64,000 nucleotides of DNA from Mediannikoviicoccus vaginalis (GTDB lineage: Bacteria > Bacillota > Clostridia > Tissierellales > Peptoniphilaceae): assembly GCF_928097925.1 (NCBI RefSeq), contig NZ_CAKMRI010000001.1:1240001-1304000 (forward strand), given 5' to 3'. Positions 16,568 to 24,390 of this stretch are shown here, in pieces. A program made the position numbers and the translations under genes. Each line of letters opens with the position of its first letter. Position 1 is the first letter of the stretch. Below the pieces are notes generated by a model. The model was not told where the DNA came from and ran no database searches. It saw only the letters and a program-made list of their open reading frames with translations.

Positions 16568-17545
16568 ATGAAAGAAATAGTTAAATTTGAATACTATTAT
16601 GGCAATGAATCAGAACAATATTCATTTTTTAGGATTCCCAAAACTTTATTCACCGACTTAAATTTTAAAAAACTATCCGTAGAAGCAAAAATTCTTTATG
16701 GAATTCTACTCGATAGAATGAGCTTGTCAATTAAGAATAAATGGTTAGATGAAGAAAACAAGGTATACATTATCTATACCATAGAAGAAATTATGGAAGT
16801 ATTAAATTGGGGGAGAAATAAATCGGTCAAAGTAATGAAAGAAATTGAAGAGATAGGATTATTAGAAAAAAAGAGGTTAGGACTTGGAAAGCCAAATTTA
16901 CTTTATGTAAAGAACTTTATTTACACAGAAAATAATAAAACTACAGAAGTTTCAAAAGCAAACCTCAAGAAGTTTAAAAAACAAACTTCAGGAAGTTTAG
17001 AAAACAAACCTCAAGAAGTTTCAAAAGAGGACTCTAATAATACTAATATTAATAATACTGAAACTAATAATACTGATTTTAATAATACCACCCCCATATC
17101 CCCCTTAGAAAAGCTAGGAGAAAAATCAAAAAAAACTTTGGAGGAGGAAGAATTAAAAGAAACTATAAAAAAGAATATATCTTATGAAACCTTTGAAAAA
17201 GTAAGAATAGAAGAAAAGAAGCAAGTAGATGTAATGATAAATGTACTTGTAAAAGCCTTAACTAGCTTTACAAACATTAAAATAGGAGGGAGGCATATAT
17301 CCAATGAAAATTTTAAAGAAAAATTTCTAAGTCTTAACTATAAACACATAGACTATGTTTTGAAATACCTAAGAGAAAATGCTCCAAAGGATATTAGAAA
17401 CATTAATGCCTATCTACTGACTCTCTTATACAATGCAGATGAAAATATTAGAAACATAGAAGTCATAAAGAGAGAAAATCAGAAAAGAGAAAACTTTGAC
17501 TATAGTAACGATGAGGATATATGGAGAGAAATTTTAAATACTTGA
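16568..17545 (+). CDS. Replication initiator RepA (RepA_N family) of the ICE
   Basis: About 325 residues. The N-terminal domain has FFRIPKTLFTDLNFKKLSVEAKILYGILLDRM, quoted in part as FRIPKTLFTD and KILYGILLDRM, followed by the winged-helix IEEIMEVLNWGRNKSVKVMKE. This is the RepA_N signature of Tn1549-type ICEs and low-copy Gram-positive plasmids. The protein supports autonomous replication of the excised circle. The middle is Asn/Thr-rich linker, and the C-terminus is the host-specific domain. SD AAGGGGG fits ATG 16568 best; another ATG is at 16565. A TAGGTT-N9-AACCTA inverted repeat at 16523-16543 may be its operator. Confidence 0.88.
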   Translation: MKEIVKFEYYYGNESEQYSFFRIPKTLFTDLNFKKLSVEAKILYGILLDRMSLSIKNKWLDEENKVYIIYTIEEIMEVLNWGRNKSVKVMKEIEEIGLLEKKRLGLGKPNLLYVKNFIYTENNKTTEVSKANLKKFKKQTSGSLENKPQEVSKEDSNNTNINNTETNNTDFNNTTPISPLEKLGEKSKKTLEEEELKETIKKNISYETFEKVRIEEKKQVDVMINVLVKALTSFTNIKIGGRHISNENFKEKFLSLNYKHIDYVLKYLRENAPKDIRNINAYLLTLLYNADENIRNIEVIKRENQKRENFDYSNDEDIWREILNT

Positions 17546-17559
17546 TAGGAGAGGAGCAT

Positions 17560-18417
17560 ATGGAATTAATAAAAGAAATCCTAGAACAGAAAATAAAAAA
17601 TGCAGAAACAAATAGTCCATCAAAAGATGAAGAAAATAGGAGTTATATAGATCAAGAAACAGGATTAAAATATTGTGCAAAATGTAAAACACCAATTGAA
17701 AAAGAAATAGACTTCTTTGGAGAAATAAAAAAAGTTGGTATTTTATGTCAATGTAAAAAAGAAAGACAAAAATTAGAGGAAGAAAAAAGAAAAGAAAATA
17801 AAATGCTTTTAAAAATTGAACGCTTAAAAAAAGAGTGTTTTTCTGATCCTATCCTATTAAATTGGAATTTTAAAAATATGGACAAAGATAGTGAACATGA
17901 AAAAGTAGCAAAAAACTATGTGGAAAAATTTGATGAAATATATGAAAATAATATAGGATTAATTCTTACAGGGAATGTGGGATGTGGAAAAACATATCTT
18001 GCAAGTGCTATAGCAAATGCTTTACTAGAAAAAGAAATATCAGTCAAAATGACAAATTTTTCAGTAATTTTAAATGATATGACTAACTTTGAGATTGATA
18101 AGAGTAAGTATATAGATAACCTAAATCATAAGAAACTATTAATTATTGATGATTTTGGAATGGAAAGAGATACAGATTTTGCAGCTGAGCATATCTTTAA
18201 CATAATAGATAGTAGATATAGAAGTGGGAAACCTCTAATTATAACAACAAACTTAAATATATCAGCTTTAACTAATCCTGAAACTATAAAAGATAAAAGA
18301 ATTTACTCAAGGATACTTGAAATATGCAGTCCAATTATATTTACAGGAGAAAATAGAAGAATAGAAAAAATGAAGGAGAAATCAAAATTAGCCTATGAAA
18401 TATTAAAAAAAGAATGA
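17560..18417 (+). CDS. DnaC/IstB-like ATPase (helicase loader)
   Basis: 285 residues. An N-terminal Cys4 cluster (CAKCK...CQCKK, about residues 33-65) is followed by an AAA+ domain with Walker A GNVGCGKT and Walker B LLIIDDFGMERDT. This is the DnaC-like partner of RepA in Tn1549-type elements and should load the replicative helicase at the element origin. The frame is open from 17521, inside RepA, but GGAGAGGAG at 17548 indicates ATG 17560. Confidence 0.85.
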   Translation: MELIKEILEQKIKNAETNSPSKDEENRSYIDQETGLKYCAKCKTPIEKEIDFFGEIKKVGILCQCKKERQKLEEEKRKENKMLLKIERLKKECFSDPILLNWNFKNMDKDSEHEKVAKNYVEKFDEIYENNIGLILTGNVGCGKTYLASAIANALLEKEISVKMTNFSVILNDMTNFEIDKSKYIDNLNHKKLLIIDDFGMERDTDFAAEHIFNIIDSRYRSGKPLIITTNLNISALTNPETIKDKRIYSRILEICSPIIFTGENRRIEKMKEKSKLAYEILKKE

Positions 18418-18431
18418 AAGTAGGTGAGTGA

Positions 18432-18923
18432 ATGCAAAATGATGATATAAATAGCAGAACAATAGCCATAGTAAAAAAAGCAAGTATAGTAACAGCCAAG
18501 CAAGTTATAAATTTGATGAAGAAAATATTAGAAATAAATAAACATAAAGCGCAGACAGAACAGTCAAGACCCTTAGAAAAATTTAAAAAAGTAAAAGTAA
18601 AAGATCTTGTAAAAAAAGGTAAAGTAGAAACCTTAGAATTAAATGACATAGACTTAAAAGCATTGAAAAAAGAATTAAAAAGATATGGGGTGAAATTTTC
18701 CATAAAGAAAGATTTAGAAAATGGAAACAACATTATCTTTTTTCAAGCAAAAGATATAAAAGTAATGGAACAAGCTTTTAAAAAGACAGTCCAGAAATTT
18801 ACTAAAGATAAGTCAAGAAAAAGAAAATCTTTAATAGAAAGGCTTAATAACTTCAAGGATAAAGTCAAAGATACTATTGACAGAGATAAGGTTAAACATA
18901 AACATCAGGAACAAAGTTTATAA
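18432..18923 (+). CDS. PcfB-family (DUF3801) conjugation protein
   Basis: 163 residues beginning with an NSRTIAIVKKASIVTAKQV helix, then a beta-rich middle with VKFSIKKDLENGNNIIFFQAKD and a Lys-rich tail. This pattern matches PcfB/DUF3801 proteins encoded just upstream of the VirD4 coupling protein in Gram-positive conjugation systems. They assist relaxosome recruitment to the coupling protein. Position, size and order agree. Confidence 0.8.
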   Translation: MQNDDINSRTIAIVKKASIVTAKQVINLMKKILEINKHKAQTEQSRPLEKFKKVKVKDLVKKGKVETLELNDIDLKALKKELKRYGVKFSIKKDLENGNNIIFFQAKDIKVMEQAFKKTVQKFTKDKSRKRKSLIERLNNFKDKVKDTIDRDKVKHKHQEQSL

Positions 18924-18962
18924 TAAAAGAACTTAGATATATAATATATATGATGAGAAGGC

Positions 18963-19102
18963 ATGAATAGCTGTATTGTTGAATACTATGAAAAAGAAGA
19001 TTGGAATCATCCAGTAGAAGAATTTCTCTTATCTATAGATAAAAAATGAGAGCAGAAGTATTAGGAAAGAAACTAAAAGCTACCTTTGAAAGTAAAGTAT
19101 AA
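18963..19102 (+). pseudogene. RelE/Gp49-like toxin remnant (frameshifted, truncated)
   Basis: An ORF starting at 18963 encodes YYEKEDWNHPVEEFLLSIDKK and then hits TGA at 19047. A shifted frame continues with KMRAEVLGKKLK to a stop at 19100. Together they resemble the N-terminal third of phage Gp49/HigB-type RelE toxins (pattern: YY...PVEEFLDSLDKKMRAK). The catalytic C-terminal part and an antitoxin gene are missing. It sits between PcfB and VirD4 as a decayed cargo gene. Confidence 0.5.
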
Positions 19103-19111
19103 GTGTATGAA

Positions 19112-19315
19112 ATGAAGAAAAATATTTGCCCAAAATGTAAAAGAAAGATGAAACAACAATTTATAGGCCTACTACATTGCAAGTGTGGTATAAGCTACCA
19201 TAAAGATTTAGGATATTTTAAAAGAAATGAAAATATGATTTTTGTCTTGGAAAGAAAAAAGATAGGTAAAAAAATAAAACAAGTTCCAGTAATAAGATAT
19301 AAAAAAGATAAATAA
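19112..19315 (+). CDS. Small zinc-ribbon protein
   Basis: 67-70 residues. CPKCKRKM and HCKCG form a four-cysteine zinc ribbon in the first half, and the second half is basic (ERKKIGKKIKQVPVIRYKKDK). Either a GTG at 19103 or the ATG at 19112 could start it. I do not recognise a named family; a nucleic-acid-binding role is plausible from the ribbon and charge. An intrinsic terminator follows within 10 nt. Confidence 0.5.
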   Translation: MKKNICPKCKRKMKQQFIGLLHCKCGISYHKDLGYFKRNENMIFVLERKKIGKKIKQVPVIRYKKDK

Positions 19316-19324
19316 AATACTAAT

Positions 19325-19347
19325 GGGTAGAGAAATCTACTCTTTTT
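19325..19347 (+). terminator. Intrinsic terminator/attenuator before the VirD4 gene
   Basis: GGGTAGA (19325-19331) pairs with TCTACTC (19336-19342) over a GAAA loop, with a T6 tract. The SD of the next gene begins four bases after the T tract, so this can act as an attenuator. Confidence 0.7.
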
Positions 19348-19359
19348 TATGGAGAGGAA

Positions 19360-21162
19360 GTGATTAATTCGAAAATACTAAATGAAATAATAAAAGATAT
19401 AAAAAATGTTTTTAAGATAAGAGATAAGAAGAAATTTGTATTAGAAAATCTTCCTTACCTCTTATTTTTTTATATAGGAAATATCTTTGCAAGCCATGTC
19501 AACTCTTATGTAGGAGGAGATATAATAGATAGAATTCTAGTAGCTTTTAGTCAAATAGATACTTTAAAATATATTCCATCATTAAAAATAAAAAACCTTA
19601 TACCCAGTCTAATTCTATCAGTAGTTATTAAGTTAATCCTTATACAGAAAAAGAAAAATGCAAAAAAGTTTAGAGAGGGCAGAGAATATGGATCGGCAAG
19701 ATGGGGAAATGAAAAAGACATTGAGCCATACATTGACAAGAAGTTTGAAAACAATGTGCTACTAACTCAAACTGAAAGACTTACCATGAACAATAGACCT
19801 AAAAATCCAAAATATGCGAGAAATAAAAATGTAATGGTAATTGGAGGTTCTGGTAGTGGTAAAACAAGGTTTTTTGTAAAGCCAAATCTCATGCAAATGC
19901 ACTCTTCATATGTAGTAACCGATCCAAAAGGAACATTAGTCTTGGAATGTGGGAAAATGTTGGAAAGAAATGGATATGAGATAAAAATATTAAACACAAT
20001 AAACTTTAAAAAATCCATGAGATATAATCCCTTTGCATACTTGAAAAGTGAAAAAGATATTTTGAAATTAGTACAAACAATAATTGCAAATACTAAGGGA
20101 GAAGGAGAAAAATCAACTGAGGATTTTTGGGTGAAAGCTGAAAAACTCTATTACACAGCACTTATAGGATATATCTGGTATGAAGCTCCTAAAGAAGAAC
20201 AGAACTTTACAACTTTACTTGCTATGATAGATGCAAGTGAGGTAAGAGAAGAAGATGAAAATTTTAAAAATGCAGTAGACTATATGTTTGAAGCATTAGA
20301 AAAAGAAAAGCCAAATCATTTCGCAGTAAAACAATACAAGAAATACAAACTTGCAGCAGGAAAAACAGCTAAATCTATTCTTATTTCATGTGGTGCAAGA
20401 CTTGCTCCTTTTGATATTCAAGAACTTAGGGACTTAATGAAAGAAGATGAACTGGAGCTTGATACACTTGGAGAAAAGAAAACAGCTTTATTCGTAATAA
20501 TATCGGATACAGATGATACATTTAACTTTGTAGTATCAATAATGTACTCACAATTATTTAATCTATTATGTGATAAAGCAGATGATGAATATGGTGGAAG
20601 ACTTCCTGTTCATGTGAGATGCCTACTTGATGAATTCGCAAATATCGGCTTAATTCCTAAATTTGAAAAGCTGATAGCAACTATTAGAAGTAGAGAAATA
20701 TCAGCTTGTATAATATTACAAGCACAATCACAACTAAAAAGTATCTATAAAGATAATGCAGATACCATAGTTGGCAATTGTGATTCTACATTATTTTTAG
20801 GAGGCAAAGAAAGAACAACATTAAAAGAATTATCTGAAAGCCTAGGCAAAGAAACCATAGACCTATATAACACATCAGAAACAAGATCGAATCAAAAGAG
20901 TTTTGGACTAAATTATCAAAAAACTGGTAAGGAACTTATGAGTCAAGATGAAATAACTGTAATGGATGGTGGTAAGTGTATTTATCAGTTAAGAGGAGTA
21001 AGACCTTTCTTATCTGATAAATTTGATATTACAAAGCATAAGAATTACAAGTTATTGGAAGATTATGATAAGAGAAATATATTTGACATAGAGAAATACC
21101 TACAGAGAAAAGATGAGGTTAAGTTAAAAGAGAGTATGGTAGTTGAAATATTAGATGAATAA
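19360..21162 (+). CDS. VirD4/TraG-type conjugal coupling ATPase
   Basis: 600 residues. The N-terminal region has hydrophobic segments (YLLFFYIGNIFASHV and PSLILSVVIKLILI). It is followed by Walker A VIGGSGSGKTRFF (about residue 160), VTDPKGTL, and Walker B CLLDEFANIGLIPKFEKL (about 423). These are diagnostic of type IV coupling proteins, which dock the relaxase-DNA complex to the mating channel and pump DNA. The start is GTG, with GGAGAGG only two bases upstream, an unusually short spacing. Confidence 0.93.
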   Translation: MINSKILNEIIKDIKNVFKIRDKKKFVLENLPYLLFFYIGNIFASHVNSYVGGDIIDRILVAFSQIDTLKYIPSLKIKNLIPSLILSVVIKLILIQKKKNAKKFREGREYGSARWGNEKDIEPYIDKKFENNVLLTQTERLTMNNRPKNPKYARNKNVMVIGGSGSGKTRFFVKPNLMQMHSSYVVTDPKGTLVLECGKMLERNGYEIKILNTINFKKSMRYNPFAYLKSEKDILKLVQTIIANTKGEGEKSTEDFWVKAEKLYYTALIGYIWYEAPKEEQNFTTLLAMIDASEVREEDENFKNAVDYMFEALEKEKPNHFAVKQYKKYKLAAGKTAKSILISCGARLAPFDIQELRDLMKEDELELDTLGEKKTALFVIISDTDDTFNFVVSIMYSQLFNLLCDKADDEYGGRLPVHVRCLLDEFANIGLIPKFEKLIATIRSREISACIILQAQSQLKSIYKDNADTIVGNCDSTLFLGGKERTTLKELSESLGKETIDLYNTSETRSNQKSFGLNYQKTGKELMSQDEITVMDGGKCIYQLRGVRPFLSDKFDITKHKNYKLLEDYDKRNIFDIEKYLQRKDEVKLKESMVVEILDE

Positions 21163-21218
21163 ATTTAAAATTAAATAAGAAGTAAGATAGATATTTAGGA
21201 AAGATTAAAAGAAAATAC

Positions 21219-21247
21219 TTGACAAAAAATATTCTATAACATATAAT
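21219..21247 (+). promoter_or_regulatory. Consensus promoter of the AbiF leader RNA and gene
   Basis: TTGACA (21219-21224) and TATAAT (21242-21247) are both perfect and 17 nt apart. This is one of the strongest promoters in the window and gives the Abi gene expression independent of the transfer operon. Confidence 0.85.
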
Positions 21248-21252
21248 AACGT

Positions 21253-21318
21253 CAACAGCACCCGACACGCCTCTTAACAATGCGGACCAAGTCGGGTCAT
21301 TTGATTTTAGGAGAAAAA
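21253..21318 (+). ncRNA. Structured leader/ncRNA upstream of the AbiF-type gene
   Basis: The predicted transcript start is near 21253. ACCCGAC (21260-21266) pairs with GTCGGGT (21291-21297), enclosing a possible inner stem CGC (21268) / GCG (21282) and an 11-nt loop. This stretch is GC-rich against its surroundings. A conserved 'abiF RNA' upstream of abiF genes has been described, and HEPN AbiF toxins with cognate RNAs have been proposed as relatives of Cas13 ancestors; both from memory. Membership should be tested with a covariance model. Confidence 0.65.
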
Positions 21319-22182
21319 ATGAAAAAAATCTATCAAGAACCGATTAGTATAGAAAATCAAGTAAAAAATTTAATAGACTTAGGACTTTTAGTGGAAGATA
21401 AAACTTATGCTAAGAAAATTCTTGGAAGAATATCCTATTATAGGCTGATTAAAGCTTATAGTATCACATTAAAAAAAGATGGAAGATATATATCAGGAAC
21501 AAGTTTTGAAGATATTGTAAGTTTATATAAATTTGATAGAGAACTTAGACAGCTTATATTTGAAACAATAGAGCATATTGAAGTTTCTTTAAGAGCAGTT
21601 ATCACAAACTATTTTTCTTTAAGATATGGGAACTTTTCATATAAAGATATGAATAATTTTGAGAAACAAAAGGAACAAGAAAGGGTACTAGAAGAATTAG
21701 CAAGGGAAGTTAAAAGAAATAGACGCTCACCATTTATAAAAAACTTTAAAGACAATTATGAAGGTGGAGAAATTCCACTCTATGCAGTGATAGAAGTAGC
21801 AAGTTTTGGAACTTTATCTAAAATGTATAAGAATATGAAAAATGAAGATAAAAGTAAAATTGCAAAAGTCTTTCATACAGACTACCATTACTTTGAATCT
21901 TGGATAGAAAATTTTGCCTATATAAGAAATATATGTGCCCATTATGGCAGGCTATATGGAGCAAAGCTTACAAAATCACCAAAGCTATATAAAGAATATT
22001 TAAAAAATAATATTTCAAACAATACAATATTTGCTACATTAGTTAATCTTAAAATAGTTTCTGAAGAAGAAAATTACAAAAAATTTTATCATGATCTAAC
22101 AGCACTAATAGCAAGATATGAAAATATTGAATTAAGACATGTTGGCTTTATAGAAAACTGGAAAGAATTACTAAAACCATAA
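21319..22182 (+). CDS. AbiF/AbiD-type abortive infection protein (Abi_2 family, HEPN RNase)
   Basis: 287 residues. The N-terminus (QEPISIENQVKNLIDLGLLV, then YYRLIKAY) and the body (LYKFDRELRQLIFETIEHIEVSLRA, in part) match Abi_2 proteins. RNICAHYGRLYG near residue 203 supplies the Rx4H catalytic motif of HEPN ribonucleases. The expected role is phage-induced RNA cleavage and growth arrest, restrained by the upstream RNA. The frame is open from 21280, but TTAGGAG at 21307 and the leader hairpin fix the start at 21319. It lies between coupling protein and SSB with its own promoter and terminator: defence cargo inside a transfer operon. Confidence 0.85.
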   Translation: MKKIYQEPISIENQVKNLIDLGLLVEDKTYAKKILGRISYYRLIKAYSITLKKDGRYISGTSFEDIVSLYKFDRELRQLIFETIEHIEVSLRAVITNYFSLRYGNFSYKDMNNFEKQKEQERVLEELAREVKRNRRSPFIKNFKDNYEGGEIPLYAVIEVASFGTLSKMYKNMKNEDKSKIAKVFHTDYHYFESWIENFAYIRNICAHYGRLYGAKLTKSPKLYKEYLKNNISNNTIFATLVNLKIVSEEENYKKFYHDLTALIARYENIELRHVGFIENWKELLKP

Positions 22183-22200
22183 AATTAAATAGAGAAATCT

Positions 22201-22230
22201 ACACCGAAAAAAACATTTCGGTGTTTTTTT
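22201..22230 (+). terminator. Intrinsic terminator after the Abi gene
   Basis: ACACCGAAA (22201-22209) pairs with TTTCGGTGT (22216-22224) and is followed by T6. Just before it, TAGAGAAATCTAC (22190-22202) repeats exactly the hairpin core found at 19328-19340. Confidence 0.85.
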
Positions 22231-22248
22231 ATGCCCAAAGGAGGAATA

Positions 22249-22281
22249 ATGAAATATATACGAGATGAGCCGAAAAAATAA
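22249..22281 (+). pseudogene. Ten-codon ORF with a perfect SD between two terminators
   Basis: AAAGGAGG is followed eight bases later by ATG and a 10-residue peptide (MKYIRDEPKK). It lies between the terminators at 22201 and 22321. Either the start of a deleted gene or a leader peptide of the following attenuator; the sequence does not decide. Confidence 0.3.
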
Positions 22282-22320
22282 GATACAGATAAAAATGAAA
22301 TATTAATGAATTAGAAGTAG

Positions 22321-22351
22321 AAGCGATAGAGAAAACTATCGCTTTTTTTAT
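22321..22351 (+). terminator. Intrinsic terminator/attenuator before the SSB gene
   Basis: AAGCGATAG (22321-22329) pairs with CTATCGCTT (22336-22344), followed by a T tract and, a few bases later, the SD of the SSB gene. Confidence 0.8.
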
Positions 22352-22372
22352 GGAATAAAGGAGATAGAACAA

Positions 22373-22696
22373 ATGGAAAGAGAAATGCTAAATATTAATG
22401 GAAATCTAGTAGGAGAAATAAAAACAACTGCAATAGATACAAAGGAAGGAGAAAAAGAGGTAGCTAACTTCACAATAGTTAGAAAGAACAAAGAAGAAGG
22501 AAAGGTTAAAAAAGAATATATCTACTGTAATCTCTACGGGGAAAAGGCAAAAAGTGTGAAGGAATTTAAAAGTGGAGAATACATCCATATTTTTGGATAT
22601 TTTAAGGAAACAAAAAAAGAAGACAAGACATTTAAAAATTTTATCGTAAAGCACATAAATAAAATTAAAAAAGAAGAAAAAGAGGAGGAAATATAA
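22373..22696 (+). CDS. Single-stranded-DNA-binding protein (SSB-like OB fold)
   Basis: 107 residues, one OB fold: LNINGNLVGEIKT, VANFTIVRKNK, EYIYCNLYGEKAKSVKEF, and GEYIHIFGYFKE, the usual SSB strand order. It lacks the long acidic tail of housekeeping SSB, ending in Lys/Glu repeats. In ICE transfer operons such proteins coat transferred single strands. AAAGGAG SD upstream; it directly abuts the Maff2 gene. Confidence 0.8.
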   Translation: MEREMLNINGNLVGEIKTTAIDTKEGEKEVANFTIVRKNKEEGKVKKEYIYCNLYGEKAKSVKEFKSGEYIHIFGYFKETKKEDKTFKNFIVKHINKIKKEEKEEEI

Positions 22697-22912
22697 ATGG
22701 AATTTTTTACACAAGCAGTAAATGTATTAAAAATATTAGTTACAGCAATTGGTGCAGGGCTTGGAGCATGGGGTGTTATCAACCTGATGGAAGGTTATGG
22801 GAATGACAACCCTGGTGCTAAATCTCAAGGTATTAAGCAGCTTATGGCTGGAGGGGGAATTGTACTCATAGGTTTAAAACTAATACCGCTATTAGCAAAC
22901 GTGTTAAAATAA
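22697..22912 (+). CDS. Maff2-family membrane protein (VirB2-like)
   Basis: 71 residues with two hydrophobic helices: VLKILVTAIGAGLGAWGVINL and GGGIVLIGLKLIPLLANVL (first 20 and 19 residues taken as segments), joined by a GNDNPGAKSQGIKQLMAG loop. This is the Maff2 signature found next to VirB6-like genes in Tn1549-type ICEs. By size and topology it is the likely pilin-like (VirB2) component. The start follows the SSB stop directly with a GAGGAAAT SD. Confidence 0.85.
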   Translation: MEFFTQAVNVLKILVTAIGAGLGAWGVINLMEGYGNDNPGAKSQGIKQLMAGGGIVLIGLKLIPLLANVLK

Positions 22913-22913
22913 A

Positions 22914-23777
22914 ATGTTTAATATAGTAGATAAGATCAAAGAGTTTTTTTCGGAGATACTTATTGATATGATCAAGGAAAATTTAAGCGGAATGCTCCTT
23001 GATATAAATGATAAAGTATCAACGATAGCAAATGAGGTAGGAAAGACTCCGAGTGGATGGAACTCGGAGGTTTTCCACTTCATAAAGTCTATTTCAGAAA
23101 ATGTTATACTTCCCATAGCAGGTCTTATCATAACGGCTGTACTATGTATTGAATTAGTTCAAATGGTAATGAACAAAAATAATATGCATGACACAGATAC
23201 CTTTGATTTTTTTAAATATATGATAAAAATGTGGATAGCAGTATGGCTTGTATCTCATGCTTTTGACTTTTCTATGGCAGTATTTGATGTGGCACAGAAT
23301 TTAATAGGAAAGGCAGCAGGTGTGGCAAATGCTAGTGCAAAAGTTTCTCCAGGTGATATAGCTAATATGGTAGATAGCCTAAAAGGAGAGTCAATAGGAA
23401 AATTAATGACTATAGTACTAGAGACATCAATTGTAAAGATGATAATTCAAGGGATATCAATACTAATTACAGTTATTCTATACGGCAGGATGATAGAAAT
23501 ATATATTTATACTTCAGTTTGCGCCATACCTTTTGCCACAATGGGCAATAAAGAATGGGGAAGTATTGGAACAAACTATATAAGAGGGCTCTTCGCACTT
23601 GGCTTGCAAGGTTTATTCCTACTTATATGCGTAGGAATTTATGCCGTACTTGTTAAGACTTTAAATATATCAGACATACACAAAAGTATTTTTGAATTAC
23701 TAGGATACACCTTAATACTTGGTATAACTATGATGAAATCAGGAAGTATTGCAAAATCAATTTTAAATGCTCATTAA
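22914..23777 (+). CDS. VirB6/TrbL-like conjugation membrane protein
   Basis: 287 residues. The amphipathic N-terminus is followed by about five to six membrane helices, for example VILPIAGLIITAVLCIELV, MIKMWIAVWLVSHAF and FALGLQGLFLLICVGIYAVL. The NLIGKAAG and MGNKEWGSIGTNYIRG loops are typical of this ICE family. It is the polytopic inner-membrane channel part of the type IV secretion apparatus. Its ATG lies one base after the Maff2 stop without a clear SD, suggesting coupling. Confidence 0.82.
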   Translation: MFNIVDKIKEFFSEILIDMIKENLSGMLLDINDKVSTIANEVGKTPSGWNSEVFHFIKSISENVILPIAGLIITAVLCIELVQMVMNKNNMHDTDTFDFFKYMIKMWIAVWLVSHAFDFSMAVFDVAQNLIGKAAGVANASAKVSPGDIANMVDSLKGESIGKLMTIVLETSIVKMIIQGISILITVILYGRMIEIYIYTSVCAIPFATMGNKEWGSIGTNYIRGLFALGLQGLFLLICVGIYAVLVKTLNISDIHKSIFELLGYTLILGITMMKSGSIAKSILNAH

Positions 23778-23791
23778 TAAAAAAGGAGAAG

Positions 23792-24052
23792 ATGATGAAA
23801 ATTAGAAGAAAAAAGGACAAAAAAATTAATTTTAAAACACTTGGAACAATAGGACTCCCAATACTTTTAATAGGGGGATATATTACAAGAGAAATACAAA
23901 ATAGAATGATTATAAGAAAAACATCGGAAGTTTTAGATAATAGAGAAGAAACGAATGAAAAAGTCTTAGAAATAGCAGTGAATATGGGAAAATCATTAGA
24001 AGATCTGAACAGAGAAGACATATATGGCTTTTACTTAGAGGGTTTAGAATAA
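23792..24052 (+). CDS. Small single-pass membrane protein of the transfer operon
   Basis: 86 residues: a basic start, one hydrophobic segment (TLGTIGLPILLIGGYI), then a charged helical tail. AAAGGAG SD. It overlaps the PrgI gene by one base and lies in the VirB6-PrgI interval of the operon. No named family is recognised; an assembly or regulatory subunit of the mating channel is inferred from position. Confidence 0.6.
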   Translation: MMKIRRKKDKKINFKTLGTIGLPILLIGGYITREIQNRMIIRKTSEVLDNREETNEKVLEIAVNMGKSLEDLNREDIYGFYLEGLE

Positions 24053-24390
24053 TGGCTTATGTAAATGTCCCAAAGGACTTAACAAAAGTAAAAACAAAGG
24101 TAGCTCTAAATCTAACAAAAAGACAATTAATTGGCTTTACAATTGCAGGTCTAATAGGCTTTCCAGTATATTTAATGGTAAAAAAAGTGCTGCCTAATGA
24201 CCTATCTATGTTAATTATGATAGGTGTGTCTTTTCCTATAATATTTGCAACTCTTTATGAAAAGGACGGGATCTATTTTGAAAAATATTTAAAGTATATT
24301 ATAGATAAGAAAAGACAGACAAGTATAAGGATATACAAGACAGAATGTATTTATGATATAAAGAAACAAAGAAAGGAAAGGAGTAAATGA
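24052..24390 (+). CDS. PrgI-family protein (VirB3-like)
   Basis: 112 residues. YVNVPKDLTKVKTKVALNLTKRQL, in short VNVPKDLTK with NLTKRQLIGF, then two hydrophobic helices (IAGLIGFPVYLMV and LSMLIMIGVSFPIIFATLY) and a basic tail fit PrgI proteins. In Gram-positive type IV systems PrgI partners the VirB4 ATPase. It overlaps the VirB4 gene by four bases (ATGA). Confidence 0.87.
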   Translation: MAYVNVPKDLTKVKTKVALNLTKRQLIGFTIAGLIGFPVYLMVKKVLPNDLSMLIMIGVSFPIIFATLYEKDGIYFEKYLKYIIDKKRQTSIRIYKTECIYDIKKQRKERSK

